6,102 bases of DNA. Origin: Ferruginibacter sp. (GTDB lineage Bacteria > Bacteroidota > Bacteroidia > Chitinophagales > Chitinophagaceae). This document shows positions 1-5,601 of this stretch, one piece after another. The notes under the pieces are model-generated. The model did not search any database and had not been told where the DNA came from. It saw nothing but the letters and a program-made list of their open reading frames with translations. Position numbers and translations under genes: made by a program. Location of the stretch: positions 1-6,102 of the forward strand of contig VERM01000103.1 in the NCBI GenBank assembly GCA_018882645.1. Reading direction: 5' to 3'. Each line of letters starts with the position of its first letter. The first letter of the stretch is position 1.

Positions 1-632
1 GTTTAAGACTAGGCGATATAGCTCCTAATTTCAAAGCACAAACAACAGTTGGTGACATAGACTTTTATGAATACCTGGGTAATGATTGGGGTGTATTGTT
101 TTCGCATCCTGCAGATTATACGCCGGTTTGTACAACTGAGTTGGGCAAGACTGCAGCATTGAAAGAGGAGTTTGCTAAACGAGGTGTAAAAGTGTTAGCC
201 TTAAGTGTGGATCCTTTAGATAAGCATCACGGCTGGATCAATGACATCAATGAAACGCAGAATACAACTGTCAGCTTTCCTCTTATTGCTGATCCGGAAA
301 GAAAAGTAAGCGAACTGTACGACATGATTCATCCCAACGCTAGCGCTACAGCTACTGTCCGTTCGGTTTTCATCATCGGGCCCGACAAAAAAGTGAAATT
401 GATTATCACTTATCCTGCATCAACCGGTAGAAATTTCAATGAATTGCTCAGAGTAATTGATAGTCTTCAATTGACTTCAGAATATAGCGTAGCCACTCCG
501 GCCAACTGGAATTACGGTGAAGATTGTATCATTACACCTGCAGTCTCCAATGAAGATGCAGATAAGAAATTTCCTAAAGGATACAAAGTCATCAAACCAT
601 ACCTGAGAGTAACGCCTCAGCCTAACTTGTAA
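1..632 (+). CDS. 1-Cys peroxiredoxin, Prx6 family (5' end missing)
   Basis: Thiol peroxidase that reduces H2O2 and alkyl hydroperoxides in the cytoplasm. The reading frame is open from base 3 and begins LRLGDIAPNF, the normal N-terminal strand of Prx6 proteins. Only a few residues and the start codon therefore lie outside the window, and the internal TTG at 96 is not the start. The peroxidatic motif PADYTPVC has Pro, Thr and Cys in the PxxxTxxC pattern, with the catalytic Cys at bases 129-131 (fragment residue 43; about 47 is usual). The family features GVLFSHPADYTP, the Arg in TVRSVFIIGPDKK and the C-terminal KPYLRVTPQPN are present, and about 209 residues is close to full family length. A second Cys lies at bases 525-527 in GEDCII. 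It is not at the C-terminal resolving position known from archaeal homologues, so I call it 1-Cys. The gene converges on metX and ends before a terminator. Its promoter is outside the window. Confidence 0.93.
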   Translation, partial: LRLGDIAPNFKAQTTVGDIDFYEYLGNDWGVLFSHPADYTPVCTTELGKTAALKEEFAKRGVKVLALSVDPLDKHHGWINDINETQNTTVSFPLIADPERKVSELYDMIHPNASATATVRSVFIIGPDKKVKLIITYPASTGRNFNELLRVIDSLQLTSEYSVATPANWNYGEDCIITPAVSNEDADKKFPKGYKVIKPYLRVTPQPNL

Positions 633-666
633 AATAAATTATATCAAGATAGTTTTTATTTCATTC

Positions 667-698
667 AAAAGTATCAGATTTTTTCTGGTACTTTTTTT
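667..698 (+). terminator. Rho-independent terminator between convergent genes
   Basis: The arms at 667-678 and 684-695 can form a 12-bp stem (AAAAGTATCAGA with TCTGGTACTTTT, one G-U pair) closed by a T5 loop, and the T-run continues to 698. It lies 35 bp after the peroxiredoxin stop. Read on the minus strand, the same hairpin is followed by only four T, so it could also serve metX, but more weakly. The rest of the 633-762 gap holds no gene. Confidence 0.75.
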
Positions 699-711
699 AT
701 ACGTATAAAAA
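694..711. repeat. 18-bp perfect palindrome overlapping the terminator
   Basis: TTTTTATACGTATAAAAA is fully self-complementary. Its left arm is the T-run of the terminator hairpin ending near 698. The two structures cannot form together in one transcript. It could help termination of metX transcription from the other side, or it could simply be A/T-rich chance. Confidence 0.4.
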
Positions 712-762
712 TGATGTTCGACTGGATGCTGATATGTAAATGCAGAAAGTAAATGCTGCACA

Positions 763-1806
763 TCAAATGGAAGCGCCATAGCCAAGAATGTATTCATTCC
801 CCAGCCATTCCGATAAATGCTTTGATATGATCGCAGACTCCACCAGAAAGCCATCATGTCCATAACTTGAGTCAATCTCAATAAACTCACTGTTGGGTAT
901 ATGCTTGGCCAAAAATTTTTGTTCGATGATCGGACAAAGAATATCACTGCTGATGCCAATAATTAAAGTTTGTTGATGTATGCCTTCAAGAATTTGTTCA
1001 ACTGTTTTTTTTCTTCCTCTGGAAAGGTTGTGCGAATCCAGGCTTCTGGTTAATGTATGATAGCTATATGCATTGAATCTCGCAACTAGTTTATCGCCCT
1101 GATGGTTGATGTAAGCGCTCACTTTAAAATCATCTACCTTTTCATTGTCAACATCTGTCTGCTTTTTTACCATTATGGTGTAGTTTCTGTAGGTAAGCAT
1201 GCCTATAGCTCTTGCCGCTTTCAATCCTTTTGCTCCCGCAGTATTGTCGGGCATTCCCCATGTTCCGTCAGCTTCAATAGCCAGCCTTTGTGCAGTGTGA
1301 ATAGCCATGCCCCAGGCGCTTTCTGTTGCAGATGTGGCAAGGATAAATAACTTTTCAATCACGGAGGGTTCAGTAACGCTCCATTCCAGTGCCTGATATC
1401 CTCCCATGCTTCCGCCCATTAACAGTGCAATGCGTGATATGTTGAGGTGCTTACGCAAAACGATATGTGCATTTACCATATCTCTGATGGTAACCAAAGG
1501 GAAACGATTGTAATAGGGAGTTTGAGTAACTTCATCCACGCTCAATGGTCCGGTGGTTCCATAGCAGGATCCCAGAATATTGGCGCAGACAATAAAGTAT
1601 TTTTTGGGATCAATCACTTTATCGGCACCCACCACGCCATGCCACCAATCCACAGGATCTGAGTTGGCTGTAAGGGCATGACAGATCCAGATAACATTGG
1701 ATCCGTCGGCATTCATGGTTCCGTATGTATGATAGGCAATCGTCAATTCATTGAATACATCACCTGATTCCAATGGGAAAGATTCCCTGTGATGGTATAA
1801 ATTCAT
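763..1806 (-). CDS. metX: homoserine O-acyltransferase (MetX)
   Basis: Transfers an acyl group (normally acetyl from acetyl-CoA) to the homoserine hydroxyl, the committed step of methionine synthesis in the cytoplasm. The alpha/beta-hydrolase fold is recognisable. Numbered from the ATG, CHALTANSD is near residues 42-50, NILGSCYGTTGP forms the oxyanion region, and GGSMGGYQALEW carries the nucleophile Ser133. Asp288 (SSDILCP) and His317 (YGHDGF) complete the triad, and TYRNY at 205-209 matches the family's TYRS-type substrate Arg. I chose the ATG at 1806 (347 aa). A TTG at 1818 would add only MSIR, and homologues start near MNLYHHRESF. No Shine-Dalgarno is seen. The gene is divergent from the osmC gene, and its partner metZ lies beyond that. 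Acetyl versus succinyl preference cannot be told from this reading, and MetZ-type partners are classically linked to succinylhomoserine. The length is normal and nothing is broken. Confidence 0.95.
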   Translation of the reverse strand: MNLYHHRESFPLESGDVFNELTIAYHTYGTMNADGSNVIWICHALTANSDPVDWWHGVVGADKVIDPKKYFIVCANILGSCYGTTGPLSVDEVTQTPYYNRFPLVTIRDMVNAHIVLRKHLNISRIALLMGGSMGGYQALEWSVTEPSVIEKLFILATSATESAWGMAIHTAQRLAIEADGTWGMPDNTAGAKGLKAARAIGMLTYRNYTIMVKKQTDVDNEKVDDFKVSAYINHQGDKLVARFNAYSYHTLTRSLDSHNLSRGRKKTVEQILEGIHQQTLIIGISSDILCPIIEQKFLAKHIPNSEFIEIDSSYGHDGFLVESAIISKHLSEWLGNEYILGYGASI

Positions 1807-1825
1807 CCTTATACTCAATTATTTA

Positions 1826-1858
1826 TTGCAAAGTAAAGCCATACAGAGATTATATTTG
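1826..1858 (+). promoter_or_regulatory. predicted promoter of the osmC-metZ transcript
   Basis: TATATTTG at 1851-1858 is an exact match to the Bacteroidota -7 box TAnnTTTG. A TTG at 1826-1828 lies 22 bp upstream, within the range reported for the -33 element. Transcription would start near 1865, giving a leader of about 12 nt before the ATG at 1877. This is a motif match only. Confidence 0.55.
1829..1836 (-). promoter_or_regulatory. possible -7 box for metX
   Basis: Read on the minus strand this is TTACTTTG, one mismatch from TAnnTTTG. It would start transcription about 16 nt before the metX ATG. No convincing -33 TTTG is seen upstream, so the call is tentative. It abuts the -33 element of the divergent osmC promoter, so the two could interfere or share a regulator. 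The leader is too short for a SAM riboswitch. Confidence 0.35.
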
Positions 1859-1876
1859 TAAAAAATTATTTTCACA

Positions 1877-2302
1877 ATGGCAGAAATTAACATAAAAAGA
1901 ATAAAAGGCGATTTTGGGTTTGAAGCAAAAGATTCAAACGGACATTCCATTACCATGGATGCCAATCCGGAAATTGGAGGGGTGGATTTTGGAGTAAGAC
2001 CTATGCAGGTATTGTTAATCGGACTGGGCGGATGCAGTGGTATAGATATTGTAATGATTTTGAAAAAACAGCGTCAGGTAGTAAAAGATTTTTCGATGAA
2101 GATAGAAGGAGAGAGAGAGAATGGTAAGGAACCGTCATTGTGGAAAAATATCACCATTGTATTCGAACTTACCGGTGAAATAGAAAAAGATAAAGCGGAG
2201 AGAGCCTGTGAACTGTCGATGCAGAAATATTGTTCTGTGGCTGAGACCCTCCGCAAATCAGGCACGTCTCTCACCTGGAAGGTAAAGGTAAATGGTCAAT
2301 AA
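1877..2302 (+). CDS. OsmC family protein (YhfA-like thiol peroxidase)
   Basis: Small cytoplasmic protein of the OsmC/Ohr fold, 141 aa, the usual length. Family members reduce organic hydroperoxides with two cysteines, but the YhfA-like subgroup is poorly characterised and its substrate is unknown. The first conserved Cys is Cys53 in LLIGLGGCSGID, at the start of the central helix. The second is Cys119 in MQKYCSVAETL. RPMQ at 41-44 fits the conserved region just before the helix, and Cys111 is extra. The start is the ATG at 1877, with an A/T-rich leader and no Shine-Dalgarno. It is divergent from metX and upstream of metZ on the same strand, with a 258-bp repeat-filled gap. Co-transcription with metZ is likely because no promoter box is seen between them. 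Its position inside a methionine locus may mean a role with sulfur or thiol chemistry, which is inference. Confidence 0.85.
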   Translation: MAEINIKRIKGDFGFEAKDSNGHSITMDANPEIGGVDFGVRPMQVLLIGLGGCSGIDIVMILKKQRQVVKDFSMKIEGERENGKEPSLWKNITIVFELTGEIEKDKAERACELSMQKYCSVAETLRKSGTSLTWKVKVNGQ

Positions 2303-2324
2303 CCATGGGTTTTAACCCATGGTT
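2301..2324. repeat. hairpin overlapping the osmC stop codon
   Basis: AACCATGGGTT at 2301-2311 and AACCCATGGTT at 2314-2324 are perfect 11-bp inverted arms around TT. The last two bases of the osmC TAA stop lie inside the first arm. No T-run follows, so this is not a classic terminator. In RNA it could protect the osmC 3' end or reduce read-through into metZ. It is the first and longest palindrome of the repeat cluster. Confidence 0.7.
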
Positions 2325-2476
2325 AAAATAAAGGTTTCAACCTATGGAAAAAATAAATAGCCATGGGTTTTTAACCCATGGGAAACAAAGGTTTTAACCC
2401 ATGGTTAAAATAAAGGTTTCAACCTATGGAAAAAATAAATAGCCATGGGTTTTTAACCCATGGGAAACAAAGGTTT
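2308..2476. repeat. exact 87-bp direct repeat, period 82 bp
   Basis: Bases 2308-2394 are identical to 2390-2476, including every homopolymer run, so two a-b modules sit in tandem with a short overlap. The following b' module (2472-2529) differs by a few substitutions plus one inserted base. The perfect pair therefore looks like the most recent duplication. Confidence 0.85.
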
Positions 2477-2560
2477 CAACCTATGGAAAAAATAAATAAC
2501 CATGGGTTTCTAACCCATGGGAAATAAATGGTTTTAACCCATGGAAAAAAATGAAATGAA

Positions 2561-3715
2561 ATGAAACGACAAACTGCAGCAATAAGAACACAAATACCGC
2601 GTACCGGAGAAATGGAACATTCCACACCCATGTTTCTGACCAGCAGTTTTTGTTTTGATAATGCGGAAGACATGCGAGCGGCATTTGCCGATGAAACGGA
2701 TGATAACATATATAGCCGGTTCAGCAATCCCAATGTCAATGAATTTGTAGACAAAATGGTGGCATTGGAAGGAACCGAATCAGGATATGCAACAGCATCA
2801 GGAATGAGTGCAGTATTCGCTTCTTTCATGGCTTTTTTGAAACAGGGAGATCACCTGATTTCCTGCAATTCCATTTTTGGAAGTACGCATACATTGCTGA
2901 CAAAATATTTACCTAAATATGGTATTGAGGTAACCTATGTTTCCGCAGGTAATCCGGATGAATGGGAGGCGGCTATCCAGAAAAATACCAAAATGATTTA
3001 TCTGGAAACACCTACCAATCCGGGATTGGACATTATTGATCTGGAATGGGTAGGAAATCTTTCCAAAAAACACAATCTGATTTTGAATGTCGATAATTGT
3101 TTTGCCACACCTGTTTGTCAGCGACCCGCAGAGTATGGAGCCGATCTGATTGTACATTCCGCAACCAAATGGATAGATGGCCAGGGCAGGGTATTGGGTG
3201 GCGTAATTTGCGGAAAAGAAAATTTGATTAATGACATCTATCTTTTTTGCAGAAGCAGCGGGCCGGCACTATCTCCATTCAATGCATGGGTGTTGAGTAA
3301 AAGTTTGGAGACGCTTGATGTCAGAATGGAACGTCATGCAAAGAATGCACATCATATAGCAAAAGAACTGGAAAAACATGCCGCCATCAATTGGTTGAGA
3401 TACCCTTTTTTACCAAGTCATCCTCAATATGCCATTGCACAAAAACAAATGGTCAATGGTGGTGCCATTGTTTGTTTTGATCTCAAAGGCGGACTGGAAG
3501 CTGGAAAATCTTTTTTGAATAATTTAAAAATGCTCTCACTGACTGCAAATCTGGGGGATACACGGAGCATAGCGTCTCATCCTGCCAGTACCACGCATGC
3601 CAAGCTCACCGAAGCCGAACGTTTGGCCGTGAATATTACACCCGGACTCATCCGTATTTCCGTCGGACTCGAACATGTGGATGATATTCTGGAAGATATT
3701 TTACAGGCATTGTGA
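2561..3715 (+). CDS. metZ: O-succinylhomoserine sulfhydrylase-type PLP enzyme (MetZ)
   Basis: PLP enzyme of the Cys/Met metabolism family that makes homocysteine from an O-acylhomoserine and sulfide, in the cytoplasm. 384 aa is the normal length. Visible in order: YSRFSNPN (51-58, phosphate-binding Tyr and Arg from the neighbouring subunit), ATASGMSA (78-84, PLP phosphate), ETPTNP (149-154), NVDNCFATP with Asp178 for the PLP ring nitrogen, HSATKWIDGQGR with Schiff-base Lys203, and GLIRISVGLE with the substrate-carboxylate Arg365. The IDGQGR stretch after the Lys is typical of MetZ, whereas MetY has IGGHG. Cystathionine gamma-synthase or gamma-lyase remain alternatives, but less likely beside metX. 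The start is the third of three tandem ATGAA pentamers. The first two ATGs read only Met-Lys-stop. No Shine-Dalgarno is seen, and transcription probably comes from the osmC promoter through the repeats. Confidence 0.9.
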   Translation: MKRQTAAIRTQIPRTGEMEHSTPMFLTSSFCFDNAEDMRAAFADETDDNIYSRFSNPNVNEFVDKMVALEGTESGYATASGMSAVFASFMAFLKQGDHLISCNSIFGSTHTLLTKYLPKYGIEVTYVSAGNPDEWEAAIQKNTKMIYLETPTNPGLDIIDLEWVGNLSKKHNLILNVDNCFATPVCQRPAEYGADLIVHSATKWIDGQGRVLGGVICGKENLINDIYLFCRSSGPALSPFNAWVLSKSLETLDVRMERHAKNAHHIAKELEKHAAINWLRYPFLPSHPQYAIAQKQMVNGGAIVCFDLKGGLEAGKSFLNNLKMLSLTANLGDTRSIASHPASTTHAKLTEAERLAVNITPGLIRISVGLEHVDDILEDILQAL

Positions 3716-3729
3716 GATACAATAATGAT

Positions 3730-3753
3730 AGCCCACGGTTTAAACCGTGGGCT
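3730..3753. repeat. 24-bp perfect palindrome after metZ, related to the upstream cluster
   Basis: AGCCCACGGTTT at 3730-3741 is followed directly by its exact reverse complement, 3742-3753. It starts 15 bp after the metZ stop. In RNA it can form a strong hairpin, but only a mixed TTCGATATTCC follows, so it is at best a weak terminator. It shares the ATAGCC lead-in and the CCAYGG-T-A core with the repeats before metZ. It is probably a single REP-like element. Confidence 0.75.
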
Positions 3754-3804
3754 TCGATATTCCGGTTCTTTGATTTTCGTTTAATACAAATCATTCCAAC
3801 TTTT

Positions 3805-3837
3805 TTCAACGATTAAACGCTGAATGTTGTACTTTCA
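3805..3837 (+). promoter_or_regulatory. possible pruA upstream signals
   Basis: TACTTTCA at 3830-3837 is a partial match to TAnnTTTG (last two bases off) and would put the transcription start about 12 nt before the pruA ATG. An imperfect inverted repeat, TTCAACG and CGCTGAA at 3805-3811 and 3818-3824, lies just upstream where an operator might sit. Both are weak. The rest of the 3716-3855 gap holds only the palindrome after metZ. Confidence 0.25.
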
Positions 3838-3855
3838 TTGTTTAAAACGATTACG

Positions 3856-5490
3856 ATGCAATACGGAGACTTTTACTTCCCATTACCCACTAATGAACCT
3901 GTCTTTCAATATGCTCCCGGCAGCAAGGAAAAAGCCGCACTGAAGCAGGCTTTGAAAGAGTTGAAAAATCAAAAAATAGATGTGCCGATGTATATCGGCT
4001 CGGAAGAAGTGAGAACAGGAAATACGGTGTCAATGCGCCCGCCCCATGAGCACAGACATGTACTTGGACATTTCCACATGGGCGAAGCCAAACACGTAAC
4101 AAAAGCCATCAATGCTGCATTGAAAGCAAAAGACAAATGGGCTAATTTGAGTTGGGAAAACCGCGCAAATATTTTTCTGAAGGCAGCAGATTTGCTGGCA
4201 ACAAAATATCGACCTTATATCAATGCGGCCACAATGCTTGGTCAAAGCAAGAATGCGATACAGGCTGAGCTGGATGCAGCTTGTGAGCTGATTGATTTCC
4301 TTCGCTTCAATGTTCACTATCTCAGTGAAATCTATCGCCAGCAGCCGATAAGCACATCTGGAATAAATAACAGAGTAGAGTATCGTCCGCTTGAAGGATT
4401 TGTTTTTGCCCTTACTCCTTTTAATTTTACGGCAATTGGAGGCAATCTGCCCACCAGCGCAGCCATGTGTGGGAATGTTGTGGTGTGGAAATGTGCAGAC
4501 ACACAGGTTTACAGCGCTCAGTTGTTTATGCGCATCCTCAAGGAAGCCGGACTGCCCGATGGTGTAATCAATCTTATTTATGTTGACGGACCCGCTGCAG
4601 GTGAGATTATTTTTAATCATCCTGATTTTGCAGGCATTCATTTCACCGGTAGTACAGGTGTATTCAATACCATCTGGCAAACTATCGGAAATAATTTATC
4701 GAAATACCGTACATATCCCAGAATAGTGGGAGAGACGGGCGGTAAAGATTTTGTCATTGCACACAAATCTGCTGATCCTGATGTAGTGGTAACCGCTATC
4801 GCAAGAGGAGCTTTCGAATATCAGGGACAAAAATGCTCAGCTGCTTCGAGAGTTTATATTCCTTCCAACATGGCTCAGGTGATTAAGAAGAAATTGATTG
4901 AAACGGTAAGATCCATGAAGATGGGAAGCGTGGAAGATTTCACCAATTTTATCAATGCCGTAATAGATGAAAAAAGTTTCAACAAACTGGAAGGTTATAT
5001 CAAGGCAGCCCGAAAACGCGACAGTAAAGTTAAGATTTGGGTAGGGGGTAAATGTGATAAATCAGTGGGTTATTTTATTGAGCCAACAATCATTGAAACC
5101 ACCGACCCTCATTACGTTACGATGCGCGAAGAATTGTTCGGACCGATAGTGACAATTTATGTATATGATGAAAATAAATTTGATGAAACATTGAAGTTGA
5201 TAGACCAGACATCGGCTTATGCACTTACCGGCGCAGTCATTTCCAAAGACCGTTATGCCGTAGAACAGGCTACAAATAAGCTACGCAACAGTGCCGGTAA
5301 TTTTTACATCAATGACAAACCTACAGGAGCGGTTGTAGGACAGCAACCATTTGGAGGAGCAAGAGCCAGTAGAACCAATGATAAAGCAGGCTCCATGCTT
5401 AATCTATACAGATGGTTGAGCGCAAGAACCATCAAAGAAACCTTCAATCCGCCAACTGACTATGGTTATCCCTTTATGCAAGAGAAATAA
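3856..5490 (+). CDS. pruA: L-glutamate gamma-semialdehyde (P5C) dehydrogenase
   Basis: NAD-dependent aldehyde dehydrogenase that oxidises glutamate semialdehyde, the open form of 1-pyrroline-5-carboxylate, to glutamate: the second step of proline breakdown. It is of the single-function ALDH4A1-like type, 544 aa from the ATG at 3856. A TTG at 3838 would add only six residues, and homologues begin near FPLPTNEP. Visible: TPFN with oxyanion Asn190, VVWKCAD with Lys212, FTGSTG (263-268) in the NAD site, GETGGKDF with general-base Glu293, GQKCSA with nucleophile Cys327 and Ser328, EELFGP (425-430), and TGAVVGQQPFGGARAS with the aldehyde-anchor Gly491-Ala492. The odd point is Arg506, where the family has a conserved Gly (RASG). 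No proline dehydrogenase gene is adjacent. It probably has its own promoter, given the 140-bp gap and the palindrome after metZ. Confidence 0.95.
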   Translation: MQYGDFYFPLPTNEPVFQYAPGSKEKAALKQALKELKNQKIDVPMYIGSEEVRTGNTVSMRPPHEHRHVLGHFHMGEAKHVTKAINAALKAKDKWANLSWENRANIFLKAADLLATKYRPYINAATMLGQSKNAIQAELDAACELIDFLRFNVHYLSEIYRQQPISTSGINNRVEYRPLEGFVFALTPFNFTAIGGNLPTSAAMCGNVVVWKCADTQVYSAQLFMRILKEAGLPDGVINLIYVDGPAAGEIIFNHPDFAGIHFTGSTGVFNTIWQTIGNNLSKYRTYPRIVGETGGKDFVIAHKSADPDVVVTAIARGAFEYQGQKCSAASRVYIPSNMAQVIKKKLIETVRSMKMGSVEDFTNFINAVIDEKSFNKLEGYIKAARKRDSKVKIWVGGKCDKSVGYFIEPTIIETTDPHYVTMREELFGPIVTIYVYDENKFDETLKLIDQTSAYALTGAVISKDRYAVEQATNKLRNSAGNFYINDKPTGAVVGQQPFGGARASRTNDKAGSMLNLYRWLSARTIKETFNPPTDYGYPFMQEK

Positions 5491-5509
5491 TCTCTGTCAT
5501 GGTTTACAA

Positions 5510-5536
5510 TTTGTTAATACCGATGGGTTACCTTTG
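5510..5536 (+). promoter_or_regulatory. predicted promoter of the CBM48 gene
   Basis: TACCTTTG at 5529-5536 exactly fits the Bacteroidota -7 box TAnnTTTG. TTTG at 5510-5513 lies upstream, but at 15 bp it is closer than the usual spacing of about 17-23, so the -33 assignment is uncertain. The transcription start would be near 5543, giving a leader of about 59 nt that contains an inverted repeat. Confidence 0.5.
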
Positions 5537-5552
5537 CATGTAACAACGAATT

Positions 5553-5573
5553 AATGTGTAATAAATACACATT
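5553..5573. promoter_or_regulatory. inverted repeat in the leader of the CBM48 gene
   Basis: AATGTGTA (5553-5560) and TACACATT (5566-5573) are perfect 8-bp arms around ATAAA, followed by TTATTTTT. It lies between the predicted promoter and the ATG at 5602. It could be an operator just past the start site, a leader hairpin, or a weak terminator of pruA read-through. The sequence does not decide among these. It is A/T-rich, so chance is possible. Confidence 0.4.
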
Positions 5574-5601
5574 TTATTTTTCGTAAATAAATTTATCAGT
5601 T

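Larger units (their letters stand above)
2301..2545. repeat. REP/BIME-like palindromic repeat cluster
   Basis: Fills almost the whole osmC-metZ gap. The core element GGTTTYAACCYATGG occurs six times (starting 2308, 2333, 2390, 2415, 2472, 2530). Its inverted form, beginning CCATGGGTTT, occurs four times (2303, 2361, 2443, 2500). Paired, they give hairpins at 2301-2324, 2361-2381, 2443-2463 and 2500-2520 with 9-11 bp perfect stems and 2-3 nt loops. The order is a (25 bp), b (57 bp), a, b, b' (58 bp), a' (15 bp). Spacers are A-rich (AAAATAAA, AAAAAATAAATA). No open frame of meaningful length spans it and there is no promoter box. The class resembles REP or BIME sequences moved by RAYT transposases, but no transposase is in the window, so the family assignment is inference. 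Confidence 0.85.

Noticed and set aside
639..959. 106-residue minus-strand frame over the 3' end of metX
   Set aside because: It overlaps metX, which has its complete C-terminal catalytic His in another frame, and shows no recognisable domain.
1807..1876. SAM riboswitch upstream of metX
   Set aside because: The intergenic region is only 70 bp, the likely leader is about 16 nt, and no SAM-I or SAM-II helices are visible.
2109..2120. (GA)6 tract in osmC as a phase-variation site
   Set aside because: Six dinucleotide units is short for a slippage switch, and the frame is intact. Most likely it is just the codons for Gly-Glu-Arg-Glu.
2319..2360. Repeated 13-codon mini-frame (MVKIKVSTYGKNK), also at 2401-2442
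   Set aside because: It arises because the repeat contains ATGG and an A-rich spacer. There is no ribosome-binding context, and the two copies are identical only because the DNA is duplicated.
2301..2545. CRISPR array
   Set aside because: The repeats are irregularly spaced palindromes with near-identical A-rich spacers. There are no unique spacers and no cas genes.
2476..2829. 117-residue minus-strand frame covering the end of the repeats and the start of metZ
   Set aside because: Its sequence is the antisense of MetZ plus translated palindromic repeat. There is no family resemblance.
3731..3752. Palindrome after metZ as a full rho-independent terminator
   Set aside because: The stem is strong, but no T-run follows on either strand, so it is listed as a repeat instead.
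4030..4680. 216-residue open frame on the minus strand inside pruA
   Set aside because: It lies wholly within a well-supported gene in the other direction, resembles no family, and is rich in Cys and Ile as expected from an antisense shadow.
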